A stretch of DNA of 64,000 nt, from the NCBI GenBank assembly GCA_050247435.1, contig JBFWUF010000011.1:90704-154703 (forward strand), written 5' to 3'. Positions within the stretch are counted from its first letter, which is position 1, and each line of letters opens with the position of its first letter. Shown in pieces: positions 35,614 to 43,854 of this stretch. This DNA comes from JAJVID01 sp050247435. Lineage in GTDB: Bacteria > Acidobacteriota > Blastocatellia > RBC074. Below the pieces are notes generated by a model. It saw only the letters and a list, made by a program, of their open reading frames with translations. It did not search any database and was not told the DNA's origin. Made by a program: the position numbers and the translations under genes.

Positions 35614-36481
35614 CATTGACGATCATCAGCGCGCCACTCTCAAGCCACACCGCGAGTATGTCCTGCGCGCGCCTCGCTCTGGCTCGCGCCGTCTCGAATC
35701 TCGACAGCAGGCTTTTAATTTCGACCGCGCGTTTTGTCTCATAGAGAACTAGGAAATCAGGCTTGTCCAGATTGGTGATTGAAATCCCAGTCCCGCCTGG
35801 CCCGAAGAGCAGATAGACTTTCTTCTGCTGATCAACCTCCGGCAGGCCGGAGAGTTTCGGCGCGTCGTCACAGAGCGCCATTGCGGGCATCAGGCTCAGC
35901 TCGAACAGATATTGCTCGACTCGTTGGATCGTTGCGATGACGTTTGCCTGAAAACCGGCCACGTCGTAACCGGGGGCAAGTCTGACGCGCGCCCGGTCGC
36001 TGATTGTCGCGGACAATTCTCCGGCTTCGTAGCCGCCTTCGCGCGCCAGCGTTCTTCGGCATCCGGCAATGGCGGCTTCGAGCCGGACGGCATCCGCAAT
36101 CTGCGGCGCTTTCCACATTCCGCTCCGGCTCCCGTCGAGCAGAAAATCGGCGAAGGCCAGTCCCATCGAACCGCGATCTTCGACCGAACGGTGAAAGAAC
36201 TGACTGGAGAAAAATCTCTCCAGCGACGCGAGCGATCTCGTCTCAGCCAGGATGATGGTGGTGGAAATTTTGAACTCTTCGACAAGCGTCCTGAGCGTCC
36301 TTCTCTTCCTGAGCGCGTCGTGCCGCCAGGCTCTGCGATCAACACCGAGCAATTGACTCCGCTCAGCCTCTGTCAGGTCGAACCCGTTGAGCGACCGATC
36401 CGGCGCGGCGTAAACCTCTTCGACGAACTCTTCGTCGAAGAGCATTCGGACAAGAAGATTTTGGAGCGTGTGGTGGCTCAT
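35603..36481 (-). CDS. Partner protein of the DUF692/MNIO enzyme
   Basis: 292 residues; its ATG overlaps the MNIO stop by 4 bases, so the two are coupled. No catalytic domain is recognised. The first 50 residues (LLVRMLFDEEFVEEVYAAPD, then FDLTEAERSQLLGVDRRAW) look like the 'f..dP...l..f.L...E...L..' leader-type helix bundle seen in NHLP/Os1348 or LigA-like RiPP leaders and in several MNIO partner proteins. The remainder is mostly helical with conserved-looking LAFADFLLDGSRSG, LAPGYDVAGFQANVIATIQR and a C-terminal beta part (VYLLFGPGGTGISITNLDKP). In known MNIO systems (methanobactin, TglHI, ChrHI) the partner binds precursor peptide; I infer the same here. The last codons are from the repeat at 35573. 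Confidence 0.7.
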   Translation of the reverse strand: MSHHTLQNLLVRMLFDEEFVEEVYAAPDRSLNGFDLTEAERSQLLGVDRRAWRHDALRKRRTLRTLVEEFKISTTIILAETRSLASLERFFSSQFFHRSVEDRGSMGLAFADFLLDGSRSGMWKAPQIADAVRLEAAIAGCRRTLAREGGYEAGELSATISDRARVRLAPGYDVAGFQANVIATIQRVEQYLFELSLMPAMALCDDAPKLSGLPEVDQQKKVYLLFGPGGTGISITNLDKPDFLVLYETKRAVEIKSLLSRFETARARARRAQDILAVWLESGALMIVNENR

Positions 36482-37365
36482 CCCGCCGCTTCTTCCTTCA
36501 ATTCGATTTTGGCCGGGAAGAGCGCGTTGAGACGCGCGAAGACCTCCAGAGTCTCCTCAGGCGTGTTTCGCTCGCACTCGAAGACGATGGCCTTCAGGTT
36601 CTTCGCGCGCGGGACGGCGTATTCGAGAATCTCCCAGGTTGCCGGGAGCGGTTCGGGCGAGTGGTTGTCTTCGATGTACTCATAACCGTCAATGTCGGCA
36701 TACGCGCCTCCAGCGACGTGCATTTCGACGACTCGGTCTAAAGGATAATTGTCGAGCGCGGCAAGCGGCGGCAGGTTGCGAGTCTGTTGGAAAATCGCCA
36801 GGTGTGCGCAATCGAGCAGTAGTCCGCAATCAGCTTGCTCGGCGACAAGCGCGAAGTAGTCGAGAATGTGCATATCGCCCAGGTAGATTACCGACGGCGG
36901 ATTTTCGGGCAGGCAAGTCATCCCGGTTTCGGCTTCGATCCGCGCGATGCTTTCCGCCGTTTCGAGCGCCGACTCGCGGCAGAGGATGGGCGGCATGAGC
37001 ATCCCGTGCCCGCGTTCGCGCAGGCCGAAGTGCCATCGCCCCGCATCGCCGCAAAGCCACGAGGCGTTGATCTCGTTCGCTAGAATTTTGGTTTGCGTGA
37101 GCCAGCGCTGGTCGAGGTCGAGCCGCTCTTCGAGATTGATGTCGAGGAAGTGGTAGGTTGCCGGCAATCCCGCGGCGGCCCACCGGCGAGCGCCGTCATC
37201 GAGGCCGCGTTCGAGGTCAGCGCCGTATTCGTAAAAGTGGATGAGTTCGGGGTAACGCTCCTTCATCCAGCAAACGTCAATGCCCGTAGCGGCAATGTTG
37301 AATTCACCCGAAAGCCCGACACCCAGCCTGGGCAAGCGATCAGATCTTTGCGCAAATGTCGTCAT
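36478..37365 (-). CDS. DUF692 / multinuclear non-heme iron-dependent oxidative enzyme (MNIO)
   Basis: 295 residues with the MNIO TIM-barrel signature: RLGVGLSGEFNIAATGID near the N-terminus, LPENPPSVIYLGDMHILDYF (E154, N155), CGLLLDCAHLAIFQQ (D185, H188), DRVVEMHVAGGAYADIDGYE (H216), EDNHSPEPLPATWEIL (H235) and AIVFECERNTPEETL (E263). These acidic and histidine residues match metal ligands of the MbnB-like enzymes, which bind two or three irons and oxidise Cys or other side chains of ribosomal peptides. The D-x-x-H in place of the usual D-x-x-N is shared with MbnB-like members. The start ATG lies 5 bases after the inverted repeat at 37370-37417 and lacks a ribosome site. No precursor peptide was recognised next to it. 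Confidence 0.82.
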   Translation of the reverse strand: MTTFAQRSDRLPRLGVGLSGEFNIAATGIDVCWMKERYPELIHFYEYGADLERGLDDGARRWAAAGLPATYHFLDINLEERLDLDQRWLTQTKILANEINASWLCGDAGRWHFGLRERGHGMLMPPILCRESALETAESIARIEAETGMTCLPENPPSVIYLGDMHILDYFALVAEQADCGLLLDCAHLAIFQQTRNLPPLAALDNYPLDRVVEMHVAGGAYADIDGYEYIEDNHSPEPLPATWEILEYAVPRAKNLKAIVFECERNTPEETLEVFARLNALFPAKIELKEEAAG

Positions 37366-37369
37366 ATCT

Positions 37370-37417
37370 CATATGCCATATGCCATATGCCATATTTAAT
37401 ATGGCATATGGCATATG
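37370..37417. repeat. Inverted repeat of CATATGC units
   Basis: Three tandem CATATGC units on the left (37370-37395) and their complement on the right (37399-37417) give perfect 19-base arms (37377-37395 and 37399-37417) with a 3-base loop. It occupies nearly the whole gap between the UbiB gene end (37426) and the MNIO start (37365). Any ribosome site for the MNIO gene would have to lie within it. Confidence 0.93.
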
Positions 37418-37425
37418 AATACTGC

Positions 37426-39009
37426 TTATCGCGCTAAAGGCGCCACCCAACTTTCGTAAGCCATCCTCGCCGCGATCTTCGCCAGCTTCCACATCTTCCC
37501 CCACTGAATCTCGTGATCCTCGCCATAGATTAATTTCTTGATCAGCAGGTCGCGGAAATAACGGCCTTCGCGTTTGAGCATGAACTCTTTCGCGTAAGGT
37601 TTGGCCACGTCGAAGAAGCTGAAGTTCGGGTCCATCGTCAGGCCGATGCCTTCGAGCGTCATGATCGCGCGCATCACGTAGGTAAAATTGGCCGGAATCG
37701 TGAATGGGTATTCGTAAACCACTTCGGCCAACTCGTAGGTCAATTCCTTGAACCGGACTTCGCCCAGCTTCAGGTTCAAATAATCCGAGAAGAGTTTTTC
37801 CACCACGACGCGGATTGCATCGCGGTCTACGTTCTGTGACAGAAAGTTCAGGCTGATCATATCCTGAGTCAGCCCCCTCACGTCGCGTTCGACGATGTGG
37901 AAGAAGGCGTCAATCATCAGGCTCTGCATCTGCGGCGTGATGCGCCCGACCATCCCGAAATCGAAGAAGGCCATCCGCCCGTCATCCATCACGCGCAGGT
38001 TTCCCGGATGCGGGTCGGCGTGGAAGAAACCGTCTTCCAAAAGCTGTTTGAGGTACGTTCGCGCAATCAGCTTGACCACGTCCGGCGGATTGACGCCGCG
38101 CTCGGTCAATGTTTGCAGGTCTAAAACCTTCGTCCCCTCGATGAACTCCATCGTCAGCACGCGCGGGCTGACGTGCGACCAGTAGATCACCGGCACGTAG
38201 ACTTCGCGCCAGCGGCTGAAATTGGCGCGGAAGGTTTCGGCGTTGTGGCCTTCCTGAACGTAATCCATCTCCTCGAAGATCGTCGCCGCGAATTCGTTCA
38301 GCGTCCCTTCCCAATCAACCCCCCGCACGAGTTTCGGAAAACGAGTCATGAAACGCGCGATGCCGCGCAACACCGCCAGATCAAAGTTGATGACACTTTG
38401 CAGATTAGGGCGCTGAACTTTGACGGCCACTATCTCGCCCGAATGCAACTTCGCCCGGTAGACCTGGCCGAGCGACGCGGCGGCTATCGGCTGCGAATCA
38501 ATCTCGGCGTAAAGGCTGCTCACCGGCTTTCCGAGTTCGCGCTCGATAATGCTCATCGCCTCCTCGTGCGGGAACGACGGCACGCTGTCCTGCAGCGTGG
38601 TCAATTCTTTAATGTAAGCCAGTGGCAGCAAATCGGCGCGCGTCGAAACCGACTGGCCGATCTTGATGAACGTCGGCCCCAGTTTCAGCAATTGCCGGCT
38701 GATCCATTGCCCCTGCCACTGTAAATGCTTCTCTTCCGATTCGTCTTTTTTGCCGATGAACCAACCACGGTGGTAGGCGTAAACGAAGATCTGGTAGAGC
38801 GCGAAGGTGAGAATGATGTGAAAAGCGCGCAGCCAGCCGCGAAGGCCGTGGCCTTTAATCCGCTCCTGCGCGTTGTAGCGCGCGATGTTGGCGGTGGGCG
38901 CGGCCTCGATCAATGGCACGGCGTCCACGCCGGGCAACAGCTTGGCGTCAATTTGTTCACTGGTTTGAACCCGCGGATTAATCTGATTTCGAGTTAATGT
39001 CATTTCCAT
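37426..39009 (-). CDS. UbiB/ABC1-family atypical protein kinase
   Basis: 527 residues. Characteristic ABC1/UbiB features in order: an N-terminal transmembrane-like helix (LTFALYQIFVYAY), the KxGQ-type LGPTFIKIGQSVSTRADLLP, PIAAASLGQVYRA (A-rich nucleotide loop), VAVKVQRP (catalytic Lys), a two-helix membrane-anchoring region, DGFFHADPHPGN (HAD), FFDFGMVG (DFG equivalent) and a C-terminal hydrophobic helix. In other bacteria this family supports quinone synthesis or lipid metabolism; which one here is not known. The gene is upstream of the MNIO pair with a hairpin between. Confidence 0.9.
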   Translation of the reverse strand: MEMTLTRNQINPRVQTSEQIDAKLLPGVDAVPLIEAAPTANIARYNAQERIKGHGLRGWLRAFHIILTFALYQIFVYAYHRGWFIGKKDESEEKHLQWQGQWISRQLLKLGPTFIKIGQSVSTRADLLPLAYIKELTTLQDSVPSFPHEEAMSIIERELGKPVSSLYAEIDSQPIAAASLGQVYRAKLHSGEIVAVKVQRPNLQSVINFDLAVLRGIARFMTRFPKLVRGVDWEGTLNEFAATIFEEMDYVQEGHNAETFRANFSRWREVYVPVIYWSHVSPRVLTMEFIEGTKVLDLQTLTERGVNPPDVVKLIARTYLKQLLEDGFFHADPHPGNLRVMDDGRMAFFDFGMVGRITPQMQSLMIDAFFHIVERDVRGLTQDMISLNFLSQNVDRDAIRVVVEKLFSDYLNLKLGEVRFKELTYELAEVVYEYPFTIPANFTYVMRAIMTLEGIGLTMDPNFSFFDVAKPYAKEFMLKREGRYFRDLLIKKLIYGEDHEIQWGKMWKLAKIAARMAYESWVAPLAR

Positions 39010-39099
39010 AATCTTTTATGCGCAGACCGGTTAGACACAGCGGAGCGACATCCTACCACAAGCGATCGGCTCTTCCCTGTCAGCGCATTAATATACGAT

Positions 39100-40053
39100 T
39101 CACACAAAGCTTAGGTTGCGAGTGGCGATTTGGGAACTGAAGTAACGAATAGCCCGCGTCCGGTCGCGCGTGATCTGCGCCCGAAGCTCATCCACCCCGG
39201 CGAACTTTTTCTCACCGCGCAATCGGTGCAAAACGCGCACGCGGATCGTCTGTCCGTATAGATCGTCGTCGAAATCAATCAGGTGAGTCTCGACTTTCGA
39301 CTCAGCTTCGCCTCCGAAAGTCGGACGTTTGCCGATGTTGGTCACGCTGCGCCGCCAGATGCCGTCAACCAGCGCCAGCGTAACGTAAACCCCGTCGGTC
39401 GGCAGCACGCGGTTTTGGAGTTCGAGATTAGCCGTGGGGAAAAGAAGCTTGCGTCCGATGCCGTGGCCCACCGTGACCACACCCTCGATCCCGTAAGGCC
39501 GTCCGAGCATGCGGCGCGCGAGATTGACGCGGCCCCCCTTGAGCAACATTCGGATCATCGTCGAGCTGATCCGCCGCCCGCGCAATTGCACTTCGGGAAC
39601 CTCGGCGGCGTAAAACCCAAGCTGATGGCTGAGCCACCGCAGCAGTTCGATATTGCCGCGCCGCTCGTGGCCGAAGGCGAATCCCTTGCCGAGATAGACT
39701 TCCCGCGCGCGCAGAGCGTCAACGATGTAGCGCTGAACAAATTCTTCAGCGAACATCGTCGCTAGCTCCTGATTAAATTCGAGCACGATGACCTGTTCGA
39801 CGCCGAGCAGCTTCAATCCTTCCATCTTTTGATTGAAGGTTTGCAGAAGCGGCGGCGCAGTCCCGGGCTTGAGCACCTGACGAGGGTGTGGGTCGAATGT
39901 GATCAACGTGGGAGTCGCGCCAGTGAGCGAGGCGCGTTCAACAACGGTTCGGACAATGGCCTGATGGCCTAAATGCAAACCATCGAAGACTCCGAGCGTC
40001 AGCACGGCGCCGCGGCGGATGTCAGCATGTTCAATGCCGTGAAAGATGTTCAT
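39100..40053 (-). CDS. ribF: Bifunctional riboflavin kinase / FAD synthetase
   Basis: 317 residues, typical of RibF, from the ATG at 40053; a longer frame upstream only reads through the hairpin repeat. N-terminal FAD synthetase (nucleotidyltransferase) domain with GVFDGLHLGHQAIV and FGHERRGNIELL; C-terminal riboflavin kinase domain with MLGRPYGIEGVVTVGHGIGR, FPTANLE and VETHLIDFDDDLYG. It converts riboflavin to FMN and FAD. The start codon is preceded by the repeat at 40059, with no clear ribosome site, so translation may be coupled or leaderless. Confidence 0.95.
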   Translation of the reverse strand: MNIFHGIEHADIRRGAVLTLGVFDGLHLGHQAIVRTVVERASLTGATPTLITFDPHPRQVLKPGTAPPLLQTFNQKMEGLKLLGVEQVIVLEFNQELATMFAEEFVQRYIVDALRAREVYLGKGFAFGHERRGNIELLRWLSHQLGFYAAEVPEVQLRGRRISSTMIRMLLKGGRVNLARRMLGRPYGIEGVVTVGHGIGRKLLFPTANLELQNRVLPTDGVYVTLALVDGIWRRSVTNIGKRPTFGGEAESKVETHLIDFDDDLYGQTIRVRVLHRLRGEKKFAGVDELRAQITRDRTRAIRYFSSQIATRNLSFV

Positions 40054-40058
40054 CTTTT

Positions 40059-40140
40059 GATTGCGGATTGCGGATTGCGGATTGCGGATTGCGTGAGACT
40101 CTTCTTCTAATCCGCAATCCACAACCCACAATCCGCAATC
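40059..40140. repeat. Inverted repeat of GGATTGC units
   Basis: Left arm 40059-40092 is five copies of GATTGCG in tandem; right arm 40107-40140 is its complement with three transition changes. The repeat occupies the gap between the MBL-fold gene stop (40142) and the ribF start (40053) on the minus strand. Style and placement match the repeat at 37370, in front of MNIO. Confidence 0.9.
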
Positions 40141-40141
40141 G

Positions 40142-40909
40142 TCAGATTTCTATCTGCAATCCATCGTAAGCAAGTTCGACGTTTTCCGGCAGATGGCGGC
40201 TCGCCTCTTTGTATTTTATGTCGTGTCCGATGTGAGTCAGCAGCGCGCGGCGCGGCTTCAATTCGGCGATGTAGGCCAGCGTCTGCTCAACGTGCAAATG
40301 CGTCGGGTGCGGTTTGTATCGCAGCGCGTCAATGATCAGCAGGTCGAGGCCGCGTAGCTTTTCCAATGACTCGTCGGGAATCAAATTGCAGTCGGTGATG
40401 AAAGCCGCGCTGCCGTAACCATCATTGAAGCGAAAGCCGGTGACCTCGCCCTTGCCGTGAATGACCGGAACCGGCGTGACCCGCATCCCGCAAATTTCAA
40501 ACTCGCCGACGACTACGTGCGGAACGAGTTGCGGAAGACCTCCGCCGACGTAATCAGTTTCAAAGATATAAAAGAAGACCCGCCGCAAACCTCGCCACGT
40601 GCTCTCGCTCGCATAAAGCGGGACTGGGCCGTGCCGGAAGTTGATCGGGCGGATGTCGTCGAGGCCGAAAACGTGATCGGCATGGCAGTGCGTGATCAGC
40701 AGCGCGTCGAGCCGGTCAATCTTTTCGCGCAACGCCTGCTGACGAAAATCGGCTGAAACATCAACCACCACGCGGCGGTCGCCGTTTTCAACCATTAGGC
40801 CGGTACGCATACGATGGTCGCGCGGATCACTCGACCGGCAAACCTCGCATTCGCATCCAATCATCGGCACGCCGACTGATGTCCCTGTTCCGAGAAAAGT
40901 AATCTTCAT
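40142..40909 (-). CDS. MBL-fold metallohydrolase (PhnP-like)
   Basis: 255 residues. FLGTGTSVGVPMIGCECEVC (Cys pair that in PhnP-like proteins binds zinc), MRTGLMVENGDRRVVVDVSA, the metal site THCHADHVFGLDD (HxHxDH), TPVPVIHGKG, FITDCNLI, and a final TLAYIAELKPRRALLTHIGH. Fits the phosphodiesterase PhnP/RNase Z-like subfamily of metallo-beta-lactamases, which cleave cyclic phosphates or tRNA 3' ends. Exact substrate unknown. It follows the DUF1844 gene by 13 bases on the same strand. Confidence 0.86.
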   Translation of the reverse strand: MKITFLGTGTSVGVPMIGCECEVCRSSDPRDHRMRTGLMVENGDRRVVVDVSADFRQQALREKIDRLDALLITHCHADHVFGLDDIRPINFRHGPVPLYASESTWRGLRRVFFYIFETDYVGGGLPQLVPHVVVGEFEICGMRVTPVPVIHGKGEVTGFRFNDGYGSAAFITDCNLIPDESLEKLRGLDLLIIDALRYKPHPTHLHVEQTLAYIAELKPRRALLTHIGHDIKYKEASRHLPENVELAYDGLQIEI

Positions 40910-40922
40910 CGAAGCCGTTGAG

Positions 40923-41384
40923 TTACCGCCTCATTGAGACAAACTGCATCTTCAGGTCGGAGAGCAGATCGTCGAAGAATTTTTCTTCCCCGGGCGTGAG
41001 GTTTCCTTTGGTCTTTTCGCGCAACATCACCAGCATATCAATTGATTCTTTCGCGGCCATCATATCCACCTGCCGCCGGCCCGTCGCCGGATGTTCCACC
41101 AGCCCCAGGTAAATGAACGCGGACGAGGCGATACCCATAAGGAACTCCGTGAACATTGTGTGTTCAGGCTCCGCGTCTTCCATCGGCATCGGTTCCGGCG
41201 CGGTGGCCGCCGCGAATTGCTGTTGGGATTGCACGGCGCCTGGATTGATTATCGGCTGTGGTTCGGGCGTTTGCGCGGCTGCGGGAGCGCTCTCTTCGAT
41301 CAGCGCGTCGTCGCGCAATGACCCGTCGGCATTGAATAGGCGGCGGTCGGTAACCTTGAAACTACCCTGGTTCTCTTCGGCCAT
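40923..41384 (-). CDS. DUF1844 protein
   Basis: 153 residues from the ATG at 41384, chosen because AAGGAG lies 12 bases upstream and the protein then starts MAEENQGSFKVTDRRLFN, the common start of the family; a TTG start seven codons earlier is less likely. Residues about 75-150 are the DUF1844 domain (FTEFLMGIASSAFIYLGLVE, then TKGNLTPGEEKFFDDLLSDL). Middle part is Ala/Pro/Gln-rich and probably disordered. Role unknown. First gene of a unit running on to MBL and ribF. Confidence 0.88.
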   Translation of the reverse strand: MAEENQGSFKVTDRRLFNADGSLRDDALIEESAPAAAQTPEPQPIINPGAVQSQQQFAAATAPEPMPMEDAEPEHTMFTEFLMGIASSAFIYLGLVEHPATGRRQVDMMAAKESIDMLVMLREKTKGNLTPGEEKFFDDLLSDLKMQFVSMRR

Positions 41385-41554
41385 AAGTGAATCTCGCTCC
41401 TTCAAAAAGACTTTTTAAGTTATTGACGAAGCGAGATATTAGCATCGTTGGCCGCCGATTGTCAGTTGGTGTTGGGTAATTGAATCTTGCTGGTGTGTCC
41501 TGATGAACAACTTGACTAAGTTTGTTACCGCGAATATGTACGAGCTTTGAAAAG

Positions 41555-42379
41555 TTACCGCATCCTCTTCGCAAACTCCGCCATTCCTTCTTCCCACGTC
41601 GGCAACAAAATCTCAGGCTCTTGAATCGTGGTCAGAACCGAGTAGCGCGGGCGCGGCGCGGGGCGCGGCATTTCTGAGGTCGCCGCCGGATGAACAACCG
41701 TTTTGATTCCGAAAAGCTGATAAAGCTCCCGCGTCATTTCAAACCTGCTTGCGCCGCCCCTGCCAGCAAGATGGTAAGTTCCGTAGGCTCCTGTCCCAAT
41801 CAAGTTCGCAATCGCCGAGGCCAGGTGCGGAGCGTAAGTCGGCGAGCCGGATTGATCGCTCACGACGCGTACTTCATCACGATTAGCTTGAGCGAGCATC
41901 GCTTTCGGAAAGTTCGCTCCCTCGGTGTGGTAGAGCCAGGAGGTACGGGCGATGTAATGCCGGGGATTGTGCGCGGCCACGGTCTGTTCGCCCGCCAGCT
42001 TGCTTTTGCCATAAATCGAGAGCGGGTTGGTTTGGTCGAATTCGTGATAAGGCCGATTACCCAATCCGTCGAAGACGTAATCGGTCGAGACGTGAACAAG
42101 CGGAATGCCGCGTTCGCCACTGGCGGCGGCCAGATTGCGCGGCCCGATGGCGTTGAGTTTGTATGCTCCGGGTTCGTCGGCCTCAGCTTGATCAACGTTG
42201 GTGTAAGCCGCGGCGTTGATCACGATGTCCGGTTGATGAGCCGAGACGGCTTCGCGCACATCGTCAAATCGCGTGATGTCGAGTTGCGAACGCGTCAGCG
42301 CGATGATTTCGTGACTGGTTAAAATCATTTGCAGCGCGTGGCCGAGTTGCCCGCCTGCGCCCGCGATCAATACTTTCAT
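41555..42379 (-). CDS. rfbD: dTDP-4-dehydrorhamnose reductase
   Basis: 274 residues, NAD(P)-binding extended SDR. MKVLIAGAGGQLGHALQ (Rossmann GxxGxxG), PDIVINAAAYTNVDQAEADE, VHVSTDYVFDGLGNRPYHEF, TNPLSIYGKSKLAGEQTV (YxxxK), RTSWLYHTEGANFPKAML. It reduces the 4-keto group of dTDP-6-deoxy-L-lyxo-4-hexulose to give dTDP-L-rhamnose, the last step. Last gene of the rfbBACD operon on the minus strand, 12 bases after rfbC. A 150-base gap (41405-41554) separates it from DUF1844. Confidence 0.95.
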   Translation of the reverse strand: MKVLIAGAGGQLGHALQMILTSHEIIALTRSQLDITRFDDVREAVSAHQPDIVINAAAYTNVDQAEADEPGAYKLNAIGPRNLAAASGERGIPLVHVSTDYVFDGLGNRPYHEFDQTNPLSIYGKSKLAGEQTVAAHNPRHYIARTSWLYHTEGANFPKAMLAQANRDEVRVVSDQSGSPTYAPHLASAIANLIGTGAYGTYHLAGRGGASRFEMTRELYQLFGIKTVVHPAATSEMPRPAPRPRYSVLTTIQEPEILLPTWEEGMAEFAKRMR

Positions 42380-42391
42380 TCCGAATCCTCT

Positions 42392-42958
42392 TCAACTTTC
42401 TTCAAACCATGGCAAAACGTCCATCAATTGCTGTAACGGCTTCGCCGCAATGTCTTTCTTCGACAGGATCGGCGCGCCTGTCTCTTCGAGCGGCCAATTG
42501 ATCTTCAGTTCGGGATCGTTCCATTGCACGCTGATCTCGCTCGCCGGGTCGTAAAAATCCGTGCATTTATATTCGACCTGCGCCACTTCGCTCGTCACGC
42601 AAAATCCGTGTGCGAATCCGGGTGGGATGTAAATCTGCCGGAAGTTATCAGCCGACAGCCACGCGCCGACCCATTGCCCGAAATGCGGCGAACCGCGACG
42701 GATGTCAACCGCCACGTCGTAAATTTCGCCCTCGATCACGCGGATCAATTTGCCTTGCGGATGGCGAAGCTGCGCGTGCAATCCGCGCAGTGTTCCTTTG
42801 ACGGATTTCGAATGGTTGTCCTGCACGAACACGGCGTCAATTCCGCCTTCAACGTATTTTTCCCGATGAAAAGTTTCGAGGAAGAATCCGCGCTCGTCGC
42901 GGAAGATTTGCGGCTCGACAACGATCACGCCGGGAATGTCTGTTGGAATGAACTTCAT
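42392..42958 (-). CDS. rfbC: dTDP-4-dehydrorhamnose 3,5-epimerase
   Basis: 188 residues, standard length for RmlC/RfbC, from the ATG at 42958. Motifs: PGVIVVEPQIFRDERGFFLE, GTLRGLHAQLRHPQGKLIRV (catalytic His in LRGLH), GEIYDVAVDIRRGSPHFGQW, IPPGFAHGFCVTSEVAQVEY and a C-terminal SKKDIAAKPL. It epimerises positions 3 and 5 of dTDP-4-keto-6-deoxyglucose. ATGA overlap (42955-42958) with rfbA. A longer frame upstream to 43234 overlaps rfbA and is not real. Confidence 0.95.
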   Translation of the reverse strand: MKFIPTDIPGVIVVEPQIFRDERGFFLETFHREKYVEGGIDAVFVQDNHSKSVKGTLRGLHAQLRHPQGKLIRVIEGEIYDVAVDIRRGSPHFGQWVGAWLSADNFRQIYIPPGFAHGFCVTSEVAQVEYKCTDFYDPASEISVQWNDPELKINWPLEETGAPILSKKDIAAKPLQQLMDVLPWFEES

Positions 42959-43851
42959 CGCCCAAGTCCCTCCCGATTGGCCGCCTCCTGTTCCAACATT
43001 TTCAGCAGATACCTCCCATAATCGTTTTTCTTCATAGGCTCCGCGATTCGCGCGACATCCTCGGCCGTGATCCAGCCGAGGTGATAAGCGATCTCTTCCA
43101 AACAAGCCGCCATCAAGCCCTGCCGATCCTGCAACGTCTGGATGAAGCTCGACGCCTGCTGCAACGATTCGTGAGTGCCCGTGTCGAGCCACGCGATACC
43201 ACGGCCCAGTTTCTCGACATGCATCTCGTTCCATCCGAGATAAGCCTTGTTTACATCCGTGATCTCAAGCTCGCCGCGCGCCGAAGGTTTCAAGTTCCTC
43301 GCCACATCCAGCACACGGTTGTCGTAAAAGTACAACCCGGTCACGGCCCACGTCGAACGCGGATGTTTCGGCTTCTCTTCGAGGCTGATGGCGCGTCCGT
43401 CGGCGTTGAATTCAACCACGCCGTAACGTTCGGGATCGCGAACTTGATAAGCGAAGACAGTCGAGCCTTCTTTGCGCTCAGCCGCGCGCCGCAGATATTC
43501 AGGCAACCCGTGGCCGTAAAAAATATTGTCGCCCAGCACCAGCGCGACGTTGTCCTTGCCCACGAATTCGCGCCCGATGATGAAAGCCTGCGCGAGGCCG
43601 TCCGGGCTGGGCTGCGGGGCATATTCGAGCCGCAGCCCGTATTGCGAGCCGTCGCCGAGGAGCCGCTGGAACTGCGATTGATCCTGCGGCGTGGTGATGA
43701 TCAGGATTTCGCGTATCCCGGCGAGCATCAGCGTCGAGAGCGGGTAATAGATCATCGGCTTGTCGTAAATCGGCAGCAGTTGTTTGCTGACCGACATAGT
43801 GATCGGATAAAGCCGGGTGCCGGAGCCTCCGGCGAGGATGATGCCTTTCAT
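42955..43851 (-). CDS. rfbA: Glucose-1-phosphate thymidylyltransferase
   Basis: 298 residues. MKGIILAGGSGTRLYPIT (nucleotide-binding GGxGTRL), KQLLPIYDKPMIYYPLSTLM, LVLGDNIFYGHGLPEYLRRA, YGVVEFNADGRAISLEEKPK and AWLDTGTHESLQQASSFIQT are all diagnostic of RmlA. It makes dTDP-glucose, the first step of the pathway. 3 bases after rfbB and overlapping rfbC by 4, so the cassette is tightly coupled. Confidence 0.96.
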   Translation of the reverse strand: MKGIILAGGSGTRLYPITMSVSKQLLPIYDKPMIYYPLSTLMLAGIREILIITTPQDQSQFQRLLGDGSQYGLRLEYAPQPSPDGLAQAFIIGREFVGKDNVALVLGDNIFYGHGLPEYLRRAAERKEGSTVFAYQVRDPERYGVVEFNADGRAISLEEKPKHPRSTWAVTGLYFYDNRVLDVARNLKPSARGELEITDVNKAYLGWNEMHVEKLGRGIAWLDTGTHESLQQASSFIQTLQDRQGLMAACLEEIAYHLGWITAEDVARIAEPMKKNDYGRYLLKMLEQEAANREGLGR

Positions 43852-43854
43852 TTC

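Noticed and set aside
40059..40140. Possible CRISPR or VNTR array of GGATTGC units
   Set aside because: Units are 7 bases with no spacers; the array forms an inverted repeat, not a CRISPR.
42959..43234. Upstream extension of the rfbC frame
   Set aside because: Overlaps rfbA out of phase; the RmlC family starts at the ATG at 42958.
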